Positions 1 to 10,119 of a stretch of 64,000 nt of DNA are shown here, in pieces. The stretch comes from Microcoleus sp. EPA2 (lineage in GTDB: Bacteria > Cyanobacteriota > Cyanobacteriia > Cyanobacteriales > Microcoleaceae), in the NCBI GenBank assembly GCA_020882975.1, contig JAHRFD010000001.1, positions 1-64,000 of the forward strand. Reading direction: 5' to 3'. Below the pieces are notes generated by a model that saw only the letters and a list, made by a program, of their open reading frames with translations, ran no database searches and was not told the DNA's origin. A program made the translations under genes and the position numbers. Numbering within the stretch: position 1 is the first letter of the stretch; each line of letters starts with the position of its first letter.

Positions 1-80
1 GACAAAATCTTATCACTTTTGCGAAAGCTTTTAGTTACAAAATACGTATATTTAACAATTATTTGCAATAAGTGGAAATT

Positions 81-127
81 AAAGCCGTCCTAGAAGGACG
101 GGGCTTTAGACCCAATTTTTTGGTAAC
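81..127. repeat. GC-rich hairpin, possibly an IS200/IS605 right-end remnant
   Basis: AAAGCCGTCCT and AGGACGGGGCTTT form a strong stem, followed by AGACCC and a T-run. The sequence resembles the structured right ends (omegaRNA-type 3' hairpins) of IS200/IS605 tnpB elements in cyanobacteria, but no tnpB coding sequence is visible to its left in this window. It could equally be a rho-independent terminator of a gene lying left of the window. The rest of 1-224 shows no gene. Confidence 0.35.
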
Positions 128-224
128 AAGAGCGATCGGGGGTGCATCTGTGTTTTGCAAATATATTAGCATGGGCTATAGCCCTTACCAAATCGGGATG
201 CTCCTGGCGATCGCCCCCATCGCT

Positions 225-611
225 CTAAATTTCATAGATTTCTAATGGTAAATTATCGGGGTCCCGAAAAAAGGTAAACCGCTTTCCTGTAATCTCGTCG
301 ATGCGAATTTCTTCCACATCGATATTGTGAGATTTTAAATCAGCAATTGATTGTTTGATATCCTCAACTGCGAAAGCTAAATGCCTTAAACCGCAAGCTT
401 CAGGATTGTTCACCCTTGCCGGAGGATGAGAAAAGGAAAAAAGCTCGATCGCCCCGCCGTTGCCCAATTGCAAATCTAGCTTGTAGGAATTCCTCTCGGC
501 TCGGAAGGTTTCTTGGATGATGGAACATCCCAATACTTCTACATAAAATTTCTTGGAGGCTTGGTAATCAGAGCAAATAATCGCCACATGATGTATTCCC
601 GTGATTTTCAT
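225..611 (-). CDS. VOC (glyoxalase/bleomycin resistance) superfamily protein
   Basis: 128-residue single-domain vicinal-oxygen-chelate protein, similar in look to the YaeR/GloA2 group; the substrate is unknown. It starts MKITGIHHVAIICSD. The four expected metal ligands are all present: His8 in IHHVAI, Glu56 in GAIELFSF, His77 in LRHLAF and Glu124 in LPLEIYEI, arranged as two beta-alpha-beta-beta-beta units. The reading frame stays open upstream to 701, but the extra 30 residues do not belong to the fold and the ATG at 611 gives the usual family length, so I chose it. It is monocistronic and divergent from ilvC. A lyase or dioxygenase-like role in detoxification is a family-level guess only. 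Confidence 0.85.
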   Translation of the reverse strand: MKITGIHHVAIICSDYQASKKFYVEVLGCSIIQETFRAERNSYKLDLQLGNGGAIELFSFSHPPARVNNPEACGLRHLAFAVEDIKQSIADLKSHNIDVEEIRIDEITGKRFTFFRDPDNLPLEIYEI

Positions 612-821
612 AGTTAAAAAATTAGCCGATCGCCTGTTTAAGATACCCCAGCATTTACCATTATATTTGACCTTAACAACCTGCGACGTAACCGCTGGCA
701 AATTAAGAGCGATCGCCTTTTATTTTCTATACTATAAATTTTAATCCATAAATTTTTATATAAATAGGTACGAATTTTGATAAGATTAAAGGTTTGCAGT
801 CAATAACAATATTTTTACCGC

Positions 822-827
822 AGGAGA
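822..827 (+). promoter_or_regulatory. Ribosome binding site deciding the ilvC start
   Basis: AGGAGA lies 8 bases upstream of the ATG at 836. It selects that ATG over the in-frame TTG at 794, which has no comparable site. Confidence 0.75.
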
Positions 828-835
828 CAACTACT

Positions 836-1831
836 ATGGCCCGTATGTATTACGACACCGACGCTAACCTAGACCTATTAGCCAACAAAACCATTGCGAT
901 TGTCGGTTACGGCTCCCAAGGACACGCCCACGCCCTCAACCTCAAAGACAGTGGCATGAACGTGATTGTCGGCTTGTATCCCGGTAGCAAATCGGCAGCC
1001 AAAGCCACAGCAGCGGGTTTAACGGTTCACCCCGTAGACAAAGCAGCAGCCGCCGCTGACTTCATCATGATTTTGTTGCCAGATGAAGTACAAAAAACCG
1101 TTTACAAAGAACACATTGAACCCCATCTTTCCGCCGGAAAAGTTCTCGCCTTTGCCCACGGTTTTAACATTCACTTCGGTCAAGTTGTGCCCCCAGCCGA
1201 TGTAGACGTAGTGATGGTTGCTCCCAAAGGCCCCGGACACTTGGTGCGACGGACTTACGAACAGGGAGAAGGTGTTCCTAGCTTGTTTGCTATCTATCAA
1301 GATGCTTCTGGTCAAGCGCGCGATCGGGCAATGGCCTATGCTAAAGGTATCGGCGGCACCAGAGCAGGCATCCTCGAAACCAGCTTCCGCGAAGAAACCG
1401 AAACCGATCTTTTTGGCGAACAAGTAGTTTTGTGCGGTGGTTTAAGCGCCCTGATCAAAGCTGGATTTGAAACCTTAGTTGACGCCGGATACCAACCAGA
1501 ATTAGCTTATTTTGAATGCTTGCATGAAGTCAAACTGATTGTTGACTTAGTAGTGGAAGGAGGACTTGCCAAAATGCGCGATAGCATCTCCAACACAGCA
1601 GAATACGGCGACTTGACTCGTGGTCCCCGCATCGTCACCGATCAAACCCGCGCTGAAATGCGGAAAATTCTCAGTGAAATTCAATCTGGTCAATTTGCCC
1701 GCGAATTTGTTCTGGAAAACCAAGCCGGCAAACCAGGATTTACTTCTATGCGCCGTCAGGAAGCAGAACATCCTATTGAAGAAGTAGGCAAAGATTTGCG
1801 CGCCATGTTTAGCTGGTTGAAAAAGCACTAA
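836..1831 (+). CDS. ilvC: Ketol-acid reductoisomerase (NADP+)
   Basis: Second enzyme of valine/isoleucine synthesis. It isomerises and reduces 2-acetolactate or 2-aceto-2-hydroxybutyrate with NADPH and Mg2+ in the cytoplasm. The 331-residue product is the usual short (class I) length. The Rossmann motif [13 protein letters not shown] is at residues 24-36, and SKSA after the second strand is the NADP phosphate-binding loop. The C-terminal knotted domain carries the Mg ligands in [13 protein letters not shown] and [13 protein letters not shown] chose the ATG giving [15 protein letters not shown] because of the RBS at 822-827 and the family length. It is a single gene with tandem repeats directly downstream and no other ilv gene nearby. 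Confidence 0.97.
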   Translation: MARMYYDTDANLDLLANKTIAIVGYGSQGHAHALNLKDSGMNVIVGLYPGSKSAAKATAAGLTVHPVDKAAAAADFIMILLPDEVQKTVYKEHIEPHLSAGKVLAFAHGFNIHFGQVVPPADVDVVMVAPKGPGHLVRRTYEQGEGVPSLFAIYQDASGQARDRAMAYAKGIGGTRAGILETSFREETETDLFGEQVVLCGGLSALIKAGFETLVDAGYQPELAYFECLHEVKLIVDLVVEGGLAKMRDSISNTAEYGDLTRGPRIVTDQTRAEMRKILSEIQSGQFAREFVLENQAGKPGFTSMRRQEAEHPIEEVGKDLRAMFSWLKKH

Positions 1832-1871
1832 AATGTGAAAGATTAGGGGTATATAGCTTTTCTCAGTTAGG

Positions 1872-2100
1872 TGGGTAATGGGTAATGGGTAATGGGTAAT
1901 GGGGAACCCCCCCCAGGGGGGAAGGGTATAGGGAATTACCAATTACCAATTACCTATTACCAATTCTCGCTCCTACCTCATCTTTCACTCCAAAGGCTAT
2001 AGGTTAGGGGTTATTAGTTAGTTATTAGGGGTTATTTGCGATCGATGATTTGTGATTGGTTAGTTATTATAATAACAACTAACAACTAACAACTAACGAA
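1872..2100. repeat. Short tandem repeat (STRR-like) tracts downstream of ilvC
   Basis: About four copies of GGGTAAT (1872-1902), then inverted-type runs ATTACCA (1935-1965) and TTAGTTA/AACTAAC runs (2005-2100). Such heptameric short tandemly repeated sequences are known from filamentous cyanobacteria. The stretch 1832-2189 holds no gene. Confidence 0.8.
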
Positions 2101-2189
2101 TAACCAATAACCTAGCCCCAATCCCTCTGCTCCCTTCCTTCGTAAGGATTTTTCCCTGAATGCGGCTGAAAATAAATCCTGTTTTGTCA

Positions 2190-2414
2190 TCAACGGTTGG
2201 GACTAGGACTTTTTTGTATTTGCTCAATATCCCGTTGTCTTTGCTGGTTGAAATCCTTGGGTTTCAGCCATGATGGCCATAACCCAACTACGAATTTTCG
2301 ACTGGTCACGCTGGCATCCCTTGCAGGTTTGGGGAGAAAAGTCCAACTGTCACCGTAGATGATAAACAGTGCTGTTACCAATAGTAACAGCGGGATGAAG
2401 TTTCTTTTAGCCAT
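2190..2414 (-). CDS. Small single-span membrane protein, unknown function
   Basis: 74 residues. MAKRNFIPLLLLVTALFIIYG gives one N-terminal membrane span or uncleaved signal anchor (about residues 6-22), followed by a polar tail rich in Pro, Lys, Arg and Gln. I recognise no domain. The organisation (anchor, then a short charged tail ending in a Q/R-rich segment) and the absence of an overlapping better frame make it a plausible real gene. There is no strong RBS. It is divergent from the methyl-accepting protein at 2515. Confidence 0.6.
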   Translation of the reverse strand: MAKRNFIPLLLLVTALFIIYGDSWTFLPKPARDASVTSRKFVVGLWPSWLKPKDFNQQRQRDIEQIQKSPSPNR

Positions 2415-2514
2415 AGCAATTTTGGAGTAGACTTTTTCAAAGTGCTTGATATCTATATTTTGCCCTTTAACAGCCAGAAAATATCACTAGGGTGTGCCTA
2501 CCCAGTTAAAAATT

Positions 2515-3957
2515 ATGTTTTCTAAGTTAAAACTGAGAAACTCGATCCTGATTGGATACCTTGTACCAATTATTTCTTTGATAGTATTAAGCTTATTTAC
2601 ATATAAGATGGCAATGCGGAGAGAAAACTTGTCAGCAACTGTCAGGCGTTCTCAAAATACCATTATCAGCGCCGAACGTTTAAACAGTGGTTTCTCTAGA
2701 ATGCTCAGAAATGTCAGGGGAGCCGTGCTGTTTCCCGAAGATCCAAGCTACATAACCAGCTATGAAGCAGGATGGAATACTTATTTAATTTCCTCATCAG
2801 AATTAGAAAACTTGCTGACTACTCCTCATGAAAAAGAGGAATTTAAACTGGTCAAATCGCAAATACAAAACCTGGATTTTAATTCAAGAAAAGTGTTTGA
2901 TTTGTTAAAAAAAGGGGATAATTTATCAGCTAAAAATCTCACAAGTTCCCTGAGATCAAAAGAAATTGAATCAGCACAAGAACGGCTGCTGGCAGAACAA
3001 CAAGCCTTGTTAGACGCAGCCTACAAAGCAGAACAAGAAGAGACTACGTGGCTGTTTACTATCATTGTCATCGGTACTGCTTTGTCTGCATTGACTTCTT
3101 TGAGGCTGGGTTTTGTGATCGCCTCTAAAATTGTCAAAATTATCGATCTAACAGCCGTGGCGATCGCCGATTCTGCCGTGGAAATTGTTGCTACAGTCGA
3201 ACAGCAAGAAGCCATTGCCACTCAGCAGTCAGCCGCAGTCAATCAAACCAGTGTGACAATGGAAGAGTTGGGGGCATCCTCCAAAACTACGGCGGAGCAA
3301 GCAGAATCAGCAGTAACCGGAGCACTTAAAGCATTAAATTTAGCTGAAGGAGGAACTGAAGCAGTAATCCGTACTTTAGAAGGAATGACTCTATTAAAAG
3401 AAAAAGTAGAAGCGATCGCAGCCCAAATTCTCCAATTAAACGCCCAAACTAAACAAATTGCAAATATTGCATATTTAGTCAGTGAATTTGCCAGCCAAAC
3501 GAATATGCTAGCCCTAAATGCAGCAGTAGAGGCCGTCCGCGCCGGCGAAAACGGTAGAGGTTTTGCAGTGATTGCGGGAGAAATTAGATTGTTAGCCGAT
3601 CGCAGCAAAGAATCAGCGGAAAACATCAACAACCTCGTCACGGATATTCAAAAAGCGATCAATAGTACAGCGAAAGTAACATCAGAAGGCACGCAAACCG
3701 TAGATGAAGGAATGCAGCTAGCTCAAGGTACAGCAAAAGCCTTCAGCGATGTAGCAAATGCCATCAACAACATTGCAGTTAGCACTCAACAAATTTCTTT
3801 GACTGCACAGCAACAAGCATTAGCAGTGGAGCAAGTAGTGGAAGCAATGAGACAAATTAATCAAGGTTCCACACAAACATCCAGTGGTGTTGCTCACACC
3901 AAATTTACCACTCAAAATCTTAACCAAGCGGCCCAAAATCTCAAACAGTATTTTTAG
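2515..3957 (+). CDS. Methyl-accepting chemotaxis protein
   Basis: 480-residue transmembrane chemoreceptor. There is a membrane span at about residues 9-31 and a second at about 179-203, enclosing a helical sensor region of about 150 residues of the four-helix-bundle kind. A long cytoplasmic coiled coil follows with the conserved signalling tip [19 protein letters not shown], then [20 protein letters not shown]. This would dock CheA/CheW and drive phototaxis, chemotaxis or type IV pilus gliding. A HAMP domain after TM2 is not obvious; the helix runs straight on from [10 protein letters not shown]. The ATG at 2515 is preferred to the upstream GTG at 2494. No che genes are in the window. Confidence 0.9.
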   Translation: MFSKLKLRNSILIGYLVPIISLIVLSLFTYKMAMRRENLSATVRRSQNTIISAERLNSGFSRMLRNVRGAVLFPEDPSYITSYEAGWNTYLISSSELENLLTTPHEKEEFKLVKSQIQNLDFNSRKVFDLLKKGDNLSAKNLTSSLRSKEIESAQERLLAEQQALLDAAYKAEQEETTWLFTIIVIGTALSALTSLRLGFVIASKIVKIIDLTAVAIADSAVEIVATVEQQEAIATQQSAAVNQTSVTMEELGASSKTTAEQAESAVTGALKALNLAEGGTEAVIRTLEGMTLLKEKVEAIAAQILQLNAQTKQIANIAYLVSEFASQTNMLALNAAVEAVRAGENGRGFAVIAGEIRLLADRSKESAENINNLVTDIQKAINSTAKVTSEGTQTVDEGMQLAQGTAKAFSDVANAINNIAVSTQQISLTAQQQALAVEQVVEAMRQINQGSTQTSSGVAHTKFTTQNLNQAAQNLKQYF

Positions 3958-4044
3958 TTATTGGTTGTTGGTTATTCGGGTTTAGACTAAGCAGGTCAAA
4001 AAGTGCGATCGCAATTTAATTACCGACACAATTTGTATCGCTGC

Positions 4045-7000
4045 TTAATCTCTTTTTTGTCGCAGAGGAATCTCGATCGCAAATTCGCAACCTTCTCCCA
4101 ATACAGAATTGCAAAAAAGCTCGCCACCGTGTTTTTCGGCGATAATTGACATGGAAATTGCTAAACCTAAACCAGTTCCCTTACCCACTGGTTTAGTGGT
4201 AAAAAATGGATCGAATAAGTGCTTCTTCACATCTTCGCTGATACCAGGGCCACTATCCCTAATCCGAATCGCCACGCAGTTATTTTCGGTTACTTCTGTG
4301 CGAATCGTAATTTCGAGATTTTTGGCTGTATTTGCCCGACTTCTGCCCTCCGTAGCGGATTTTTCCACCTCCATTTCTATGGCATCGATGGCATTACTCA
4401 ACAAATTCATAAATACTTGATTTAACTGACCAGGATAGCACTCTACTTTGGGTAAATCTCCGTATTGTTTAATCACATTAATAGGAGGGCGATCGGGTTT
4501 ATTTTTGATGCGGTTTTGCAAAATCATCAACGTGCTTTCTATCCCTTCGTGAATGTCCACTTTTTTCATTTCGGCTTCGTCAAGTCGGGAGAAAGTACGC
4601 AAACTTAAAACTATATCCCGAATGCGATCGGCTCCTAGTTTCATGGATGAGATGATTTTAGGGAAGTCTTCAAGAATATAATCAAGTTCGATGGTTTCTA
4701 TTTCATCTAAAATTGCTGTGGTAGGGTCCGGGTATTCCTGTTGATAAATTTCGATTAGTTTCAGCAAGTTTTGAGTGTATTCGCTGGCGTAAGTAAGATT
4801 ACCGTAGATGAAATTTACGGGGTTGTTAATTTCGTGGGCGACACCTGCTACCAACTGTCCCAAACTCGACATTTTTTCACTCTGAATTAACTGAGATTGG
4901 GTGCGCTGGAGTTGGTGCAAAGTTTCTTCTAACTGTACAGCTTGAGCTTGAGCTAATTTGGCGGCAGTGCGGGTTTGGGTGTAAAGTTCGGCATGATCGA
5001 TCGCGATCGCAATTTGAGCAGCCACTCCTTGCATCAGTTCCACCTCAGAATCGTTCCAATTTCGCATTTCCCCAGCTTGATAGCAGCCAATGGCCCCAAT
5101 ATCGCCGGCAGTAGTTTGAATTGGCAGCACTAGCATGGAAATGACTCCAAATGTTTGATGAATTTCGCCTATTTCTCTATTGGGCAAACTGCTAATATTA
5201 TTAATTTGCAAAGTTTTCATCTGCCCAATATGCTGGGCTAAAATACTAGAGTTTTCGTCCACAAAACACGCACCCAAAAAGCTCAATAATGCCGGATTTT
5301 TGGCTTCACAAGTTACTTCCCACACTGCCGAATTTTCCTGGGAGCGATACCAAGCAAAAATGCACCAATCTAGCTGCATGAGATGGCGAATTTCTGCTAC
5401 GGAAGTTTCTAAAATAGTCTCTAATTCTAAAGAATTGCGAATTTGGCTAGCAATTTGGTTTAGCAGTTGTTCGCGTCGAGCTTGCTGTCGGAGTGTTTGT
5501 TCCGATCGCAGTAACACTTCTTCGGCAAATTTGCGATCGCTCAAATCTTGGACTACTGCTTGGATCATTGTTTTTTTGCCAACTTGGATGATTGTCAGCA
5601 CGACTTCTGCCGGAAAATCCTTACCGTCTAAACGCTGGTGGAGCCAATCAAAACGGTTATGGCGACGTTCAAAGGCGATGGCTATCATTTCATTAGCCAT
5701 ACTCAAAGAGTCTCTACCGTTCGGTTGGAAAGGTGGCGAAAATTGACCATAATTCTTACCTACAAACTGCTCTTTTCCCGTGGCTCCAAATAGTTCTAGG
5801 GTGGCATTATTGACATCACGAATCCCATTTTCATCTAACATTAAAACAGCCAAGCTGGTTAATTCGTAAAGCGAGCGAAATTTAGCTTCTGACTGCTGCA
5901 ATGCTGCTTCTGCTTTTTTGCGATCGGTAATGTCGGCAATCATTCCCAAAGCGCCGAGATAGTTTCCCTGTTGATCTAGCATGGGATTACTAGAAACTAT
6001 CGCCCACAAATCACTGCCATCTCGGCGACGGAACTTGAAATCATGTTGTTCGCGGATGCCTTGACGACGGCGTTCTAGATTTGCTTGAGAGATGGCAATA
6101 CCTTCTTCATCCATGAAAGTAAATAACGGCTGTTGCATCATTTCCTCGGTGGTGCAGCCAAGCATATCAGCCATTTTTTGGTTGACAAAAGTAGTTTTAC
6201 TCTCGGCATCAATCATCCAAATTCCTTCGTCGGCTGTCTCTACAATGCACCTATATTTTTCCTCGCTTTGCCGGAGTGCTTCCTCGGCTAATTGACTGTC
6301 AGTAATGTTTTGAGTCATCAGCAATCCGCCGGTGATTTCTTGCCGTTCGTTTCTGACTGGCAAAGTATAGGCTAGGTAAGTGCGATCGCTGTAACTAAAT
6401 TCTGTAACAACTGTTTCTCCCGCTAGTGCAGCCCGATAATTTGGCTCCACACCAGCGCAGAATTCTGGAGGAAATATTTCCCAAATTGTCTTGCCTTCCA
6501 TCAACTCTTTAGAAAGACCAACTGCTGCTAATTCTTTCCCTTCTACAAGGGTATAACGCAATTCTGTATCAAATAGCATCACCGCACCGTTAGGAAAATT
6601 GCTTGCCATAGTGCGGTAGAGTTGTTCGCTTTGTCGTAAGGCTTCTTCGGCTTGTTTGCGAGCGGTAATTTCAATAACTACTGCGCCAATGCCGATCGCC
6701 TCGTCACCTGCATCTAGTAGGGGAAAGTAAGAGGCGACGATGTGTGCCATTACTCCGGGCTGTCTCACTGTTTCCGCGCTGAGTTCGACATTGAGTACGG
6801 GTTCTTTTGTCCTCAAAATTTGCTGGTATAAAGGCTCGACGATGGGAGCGATATCTGGTATGATTTCATGCACAGTCTTGCCGATGTGGTCGGCTGGGCT
6901 GGCATCGTTCATTTCTGCTAACATTTTATTGATTTGTACGAATCGCAGTCCATCGTCCAAAATGCAAAGTCCTGCGGGCGCATCCTTGAAAAAAGCATCA

Positions 7001-7914
7001 AATCGTGCTTGTCGCACGGCTAATTCTTGTTCTAAAGCTTTGCGATCGCTAATATCTGTTAAATAGCCAATCATTCCTATAACTTCTCCCCTGTGGTCTT
7101 TCAATAGCGAAAGCACCAGGTGAGAATAAAAAACTTCTCCTGATTTACGACGTGTTATAACTTCTGTTTGATACTCACCTTTTTTTTGGAGCAGGTCGAT
7201 TACTTTTTTCAACAAAATCTGCTGTTGTTCTGGTGGGTAAATGAGAGAAATATGCTTTCCTAATACTTCACTTTCTTGATAGCCGTATAACCTTTGGGAT
7301 GCTTGATTCCAACTGGTGATGAAACCCTCCATATCTGTACAAATCACCGCTTCTCGAATTTGGTCGATAATTTGACTGTGGAGACGCAAGTTAGCTTGAG
7401 TTTGTTCAAGTTCCGCGATTGTTTGTTGAAGTTGTTCCTGAGTTTTTACCAGTTCCGTAGTTCGCTGAGCTAGTAAGTTTTCTAGATTGAAATTGCTTGG
7501 CTGCGACAGGGATGCCGAGAGTAAGATACTGTTTTGAACCCCCTCGTTGCCAATTTTTTCAGCAGTCAGCCATAGCCCAGACTCTCCCTCTATTTCTACT
7601 GTCCACTGGGAAACGCGCACAGGTACGAGATGACCGTCTTTGTGCTGGTATGCTGCTGCACAGTGGTCTGTGCAGTTATGGTGGAGCTGATTTTCTGGCT
7701 CTTTTTTGTCTTGGGTTCTACATTCTGTGTGCAAAACTGCCCAGTAGTTGAGGGTGAGAGTTGTTTCAACTGTGTGGCCAATAATTGCTGCAAAGGCTGG
7801 ATTTACGTCCAAAAAAGTCCCGTTCATCCGACACAAGGCAAGCCCCATGGGACTGATTTCTAATAATTTACGGTGGCAGGGATCGCTCCGGTCTTCTCCT
7901 AGCTGGCTTGGCAT
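4045..7914 (-). CDS. Multi-PAS/GAF sensor histidine kinase
   Basis: 1289-residue soluble sensor kinase. Approximate order: PAS (15-120), coiled coil (140-185), then five more PAS or PAC units (about 185-295, 300-420, 430-545, 550-670, 680-800) separated by repeated linkers such as EEALRQSEQLYR. A GAF domain (about 820-985) follows, then a coiled coil, a HisKA domain with the phospho-acceptor His near residue 1025 (GQLVAGVAHEINNPVNF), and HATPase_c with NLLSNAIDAIE, IRDSGPGI and GKGTGLGLAIS. There is no receiver domain and no partner regulator next to it. There are no transmembrane spans, so it senses intracellular or diffusible signals. The ligands cannot be read from sequence. Confidence 0.93.
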   Translation of the reverse strand: MPSQLGEDRSDPCHRKLLEISPMGLALCRMNGTFLDVNPAFAAIIGHTVETTLTLNYWAVLHTECRTQDKKEPENQLHHNCTDHCAAAYQHKDGHLVPVRVSQWTVEIEGESGLWLTAEKIGNEGVQNSILLSASLSQPSNFNLENLLAQRTTELVKTQEQLQQTIAELEQTQANLRLHSQIIDQIREAVICTDMEGFITSWNQASQRLYGYQESEVLGKHISLIYPPEQQQILLKKVIDLLQKKGEYQTEVITRRKSGEVFYSHLVLSLLKDHRGEVIGMIGYLTDISDRKALEQELAVRQARFDAFFKDAPAGLCILDDGLRFVQINKMLAEMNDASPADHIGKTVHEIIPDIAPIVEPLYQQILRTKEPVLNVELSAETVRQPGVMAHIVASYFPLLDAGDEAIGIGAVVIEITARKQAEEALRQSEQLYRTMASNFPNGAVMLFDTELRYTLVEGKELAAVGLSKELMEGKTIWEIFPPEFCAGVEPNYRAALAGETVVTEFSYSDRTYLAYTLPVRNERQEITGGLLMTQNITDSQLAEEALRQSEEKYRCIVETADEGIWMIDAESKTTFVNQKMADMLGCTTEEMMQQPLFTFMDEEGIAISQANLERRRQGIREQHDFKFRRRDGSDLWAIVSSNPMLDQQGNYLGALGMIADITDRKKAEAALQQSEAKFRSLYELTSLAVLMLDENGIRDVNNATLELFGATGKEQFVGKNYGQFSPPFQPNGRDSLSMANEMIAIAFERRHNRFDWLHQRLDGKDFPAEVVLTIIQVGKKTMIQAVVQDLSDRKFAEEVLLRSEQTLRQQARREQLLNQIASQIRNSLELETILETSVAEIRHLMQLDWCIFAWYRSQENSAVWEVTCEAKNPALLSFLGACFVDENSSILAQHIGQMKTLQINNISSLPNREIGEIHQTFGVISMLVLPIQTTAGDIGAIGCYQAGEMRNWNDSEVELMQGVAAQIAIAIDHAELYTQTRTAAKLAQAQAVQLEETLHQLQRTQSQLIQSEKMSSLGQLVAGVAHEINNPVNFIYGNLTYASEYTQNLLKLIEIYQQEYPDPTTAILDEIETIELDYILEDFPKIISSMKLGADRIRDIVLSLRTFSRLDEAEMKKVDIHEGIESTLMILQNRIKNKPDRPPINVIKQYGDLPKVECYPGQLNQVFMNLLSNAIDAIEMEVEKSATEGRSRANTAKNLEITIRTEVTENNCVAIRIRDSGPGISEDVKKHLFDPFFTTKPVGKGTGLGLAISMSIIAEKHGGELFCNSVLGEGCEFAIEIPLRQKRD

Positions 7915-7997
7915 CTGACCTGTGGGGGAGGGGCTAACTAATTATAATCTACTTTTATATTTTTTTTATCTTGTGATTTTTATCACCATTTCAGCAG

Positions 7998-8242
7998 TCA
8001 GTAGTTATTGGTTATTGGTTATTGGTTGTTTGTTATTGGTTATATCAATTCCGGTTGTATCGGAATGATTTAACCGCGAAGGCGCGAAGTACGCGAAGCA
8101 AGAGAAGAGAGAGTTTAATACAGGACGATGAAGAGAGGATTTTATATTATTGGTTGTTTGTTTTTGGTTTTTGGTTGTTAGTTATTGGCGATGCCATGCC
8201 CTTCGACTTAGCCAATAACTAATAACCAATCACTAGGTGTAA
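7998..8242. repeat. TTATTGG-type short tandem repeats flanking an inserted family-B repeat
   Basis: Runs of TTATTGGTTATTGGTTG occupy 7998-8040 and again about 8146-8235. Between them lies a complete family-B interspersed repeat (8041-8147). No gene is supported here; an open frame across the repeat is an artefact. The kinase at 4045-7914 and the malic enzyme at 8243-9637 are both on the minus strand. Confidence 0.75.
8041..8147 (+). repeat. Interspersed repeat family B, copy 1
   Basis: About 107 bp, from TATATCAATTCCGG to AGAGGATTTTATAT. It opens with the small hairpin ATTCCGGTTGTATCGGAAT, continues through TTTAACCGCGAAGGCGCGAAG and ends purine-rich. It is shared with 39566-39673, 47342-47446, 49499-49606 and 63301-63430. 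It has no coding capacity and resembles a MITE-like or REP-like element. Confidence 0.85.
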
Positions 8243-9637
8243 TTAATCGCGGGCTATGCCTTCGGCTCGTGCTGCCAACTGCACTGCACTAGCGACAGCA
8301 GTGGCAACTCGATCGTCAAATACAGAGGGTATAATGTATTCTTTGTTCAGCTTGGAAGGGCTGACTAAAGAGGCGATCGCATAAGCTGCTTCCAAATACA
8401 TATTGGTGGTAATCGTGGCCGCTTTGCAGTCCAAAGCACCTCGGAATATGCCCGGAAATGCCAAAACATTGTTAATTTGATTCGGGTAATCGCTACGCCC
8501 AGTTGCCACGATCGCCACATCATCCATGATTAGTTCTGGTTGAATTTCGGGAATCGGATTTGCCATGGCAAACACAATCGGATTCTCGGCCATGGAACGC
8601 ACCATGGAGCGGGTCAAAACTCCGGGGGCGCTGACTCCTAAAAACACATCGGCACCGGCGATCGCATCTTCCAAGGTCCCGCCCGAAGCCACGGCAAACT
8701 CTAGTTTTTCTGGGTTCATGTCTGTACGGTCTTTGGAGAGGACACCTTTGGAGTCGCACATGATGATGTTTTCGGCACCTGCTTTGCGTAACAAGCGGGC
8801 GATCGCCACTCCAGCGGCACCGGCTCCGTTAATCACAATGCACACTTCGGACATCGATTTTTGTACTAATTTTAGGCTATTAATTAAGGCGGCCAAACTC
8901 ACAATAGCAGTGCCATGTTGGTCGTCATGAAAAATCGGGATATCTAGAGTTTCCCGCAATCTTGCTTCGATTTCAAAACAGCGAGGTGAGGAAATATCTT
9001 CGAGGTTAACGCCGCCAAACACAGGGGCGATATTCTGAACTGTCCGAATAATTTCTTCAGTATCTTGGGTATTCAAGCAGATAGGAAAGGCATCAATTCC
9101 TGCAAATTCTTTAAATAGCATGGCTTTGCCTTCCATGACTGGCAGTGCAGCCATCGGGCCGAGGTTTCCCAGTCCCAAAACTGCGCTACCATCGGTAACA
9201 ATCGCCACAGTATTTTGTTTGATTGTCAGGTTGTAAACTTGCTGGGGGTCATTGGCGATCGCCGTACAGATGCGGCCAACTCCAGGGGTATATGCCATTG
9301 CCAAATCGGACTGGCGTTTGAGGGAAATTTTGCTTTCTACTCGGATTTTGCCACCGCGGTGCAAGTTGAAGGTGCGATCGTATACATCGAGCACTTTGAT
9401 ATTGGGCAGTGCTTTCACGGCTTGGACTATTTCTTCGCTGTGTTCGGTGCTCGAAGCATCGACAGTGATATCGCGAGTTGTAGTGGCGCGGGTTTGCTCG
9501 ATTAAGTCAATTTGGCCAAAGTTGCCGCCAACAGAGCCGATCGCGCTGGTGACGCCGGCTAGCATTCCCGGCTGGTTTGGCAGAGAAACGCGAATTGTCA
9601 AACTAAAGCTAGGATTCGGTGTCAGTTTTACGCTCAT
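8243..9637 (-). CDS. NAD-type malic enzyme with N-terminal ACT domain
   Basis: 464-residue malate dehydrogenase (oxaloacetate-decarboxylating), which converts malate to pyruvate and CO2. Residues 10-90 form an ACT regulatory domain (FSLTIRVSLPNQPGMLAGV), suggesting allosteric control by an amino acid or similar small ligand. The catalytic part has AYTPGVG with Tyr116, the lysine region MEGKAMLFKEF, metal ligands in NLEDI (Glu213, Asp214) and FHDDQHGTA (Asp238/239), and a Rossmann loop GAGAAGVAIA at 271-280. The ACT-plus-short-malic-enzyme layout is common in cyanobacteria. It is monocistronic. The cofactor preference is not certain from sequence. Confidence 0.93.
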   Translation of the reverse strand: MSVKLTPNPSFSLTIRVSLPNQPGMLAGVTSAIGSVGGNFGQIDLIEQTRATTTRDITVDASSTEHSEEIVQAVKALPNIKVLDVYDRTFNLHRGGKIRVESKISLKRQSDLAMAYTPGVGRICTAIANDPQQVYNLTIKQNTVAIVTDGSAVLGLGNLGPMAALPVMEGKAMLFKEFAGIDAFPICLNTQDTEEIIRTVQNIAPVFGGVNLEDISSPRCFEIEARLRETLDIPIFHDDQHGTAIVSLAALINSLKLVQKSMSEVCIVINGAGAAGVAIARLLRKAGAENIIMCDSKGVLSKDRTDMNPEKLEFAVASGGTLEDAIAGADVFLGVSAPGVLTRSMVRSMAENPIVFAMANPIPEIQPELIMDDVAIVATGRSDYPNQINNVLAFPGIFRGALDCKAATITTNMYLEAAYAIASLVSPSKLNKEYIIPSVFDDRVATAVASAVQLAARAEGIARD

Positions 9638-10119
9638 GGCTGAATTAAAGATTTGAGATTTCAGAATTTCGATTTTAGATGGAATTACTAACTTTATCTC
9701 AAAAATTTAATAATTTAAACTTCAAACATAAATTTTTAATCTCTGTTTGCTGGTGGCGATCGGGTTTTCCCTAAGTAGCTATGAATTCCTGTTGCTGTCT
9801 TTTGATGCGAGACGCTTGGGGAATGTATGCCGCTTTTTGATGGCCAAAGTAGCGAACCAGGAAACACAAAGATGTGAAGAACGAATAAAATCAATGACTA
9901 GAGCGATGCCAAAATTTCCTAACTGTCGAGAAGCTTGCTATAGATGCACCGCTATTTGAGCCGGCAGGTAATATTCAGATCGACTGACAAGCTGGCATTT
10001 TATTGATAACAGTTCCTGCGCCGCCGAACACAACTTTTGATAACGATCGAATTACCTGCACGTTTGGGCTTTGAAGAGAAATGCAATACAGCTTAAGTGC
10101 TGGTTGCTAATTGTAGATT
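9638..10119. other. Gene-free stretch between malic enzyme and hypothetical gene
   Basis: I see no supported gene here. A 70-codon open frame at 9747-9959 (+) has cyanobacteria-atypical composition and no RBS. The first 100 bp are AT-rich and probably hold the malic enzyme promoter. Confidence 0.6.

Noticed and set aside
1019-1423. 134-codon minus-strand frame inside ilvC
   Set aside because: Antisense shadow of a well supported gene.
8022-8222. 66-codon frame across family-B repeat copy 1
   Set aside because: Repeat element and tandem TTATTGG tracts; the same frame recurs in other copies with no independent gene features.
9747-9959. 70-codon frame between malic enzyme and the hypothetical gene
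   Set aside because: No RBS, no recognisable features, composition unlike neighbouring genes.
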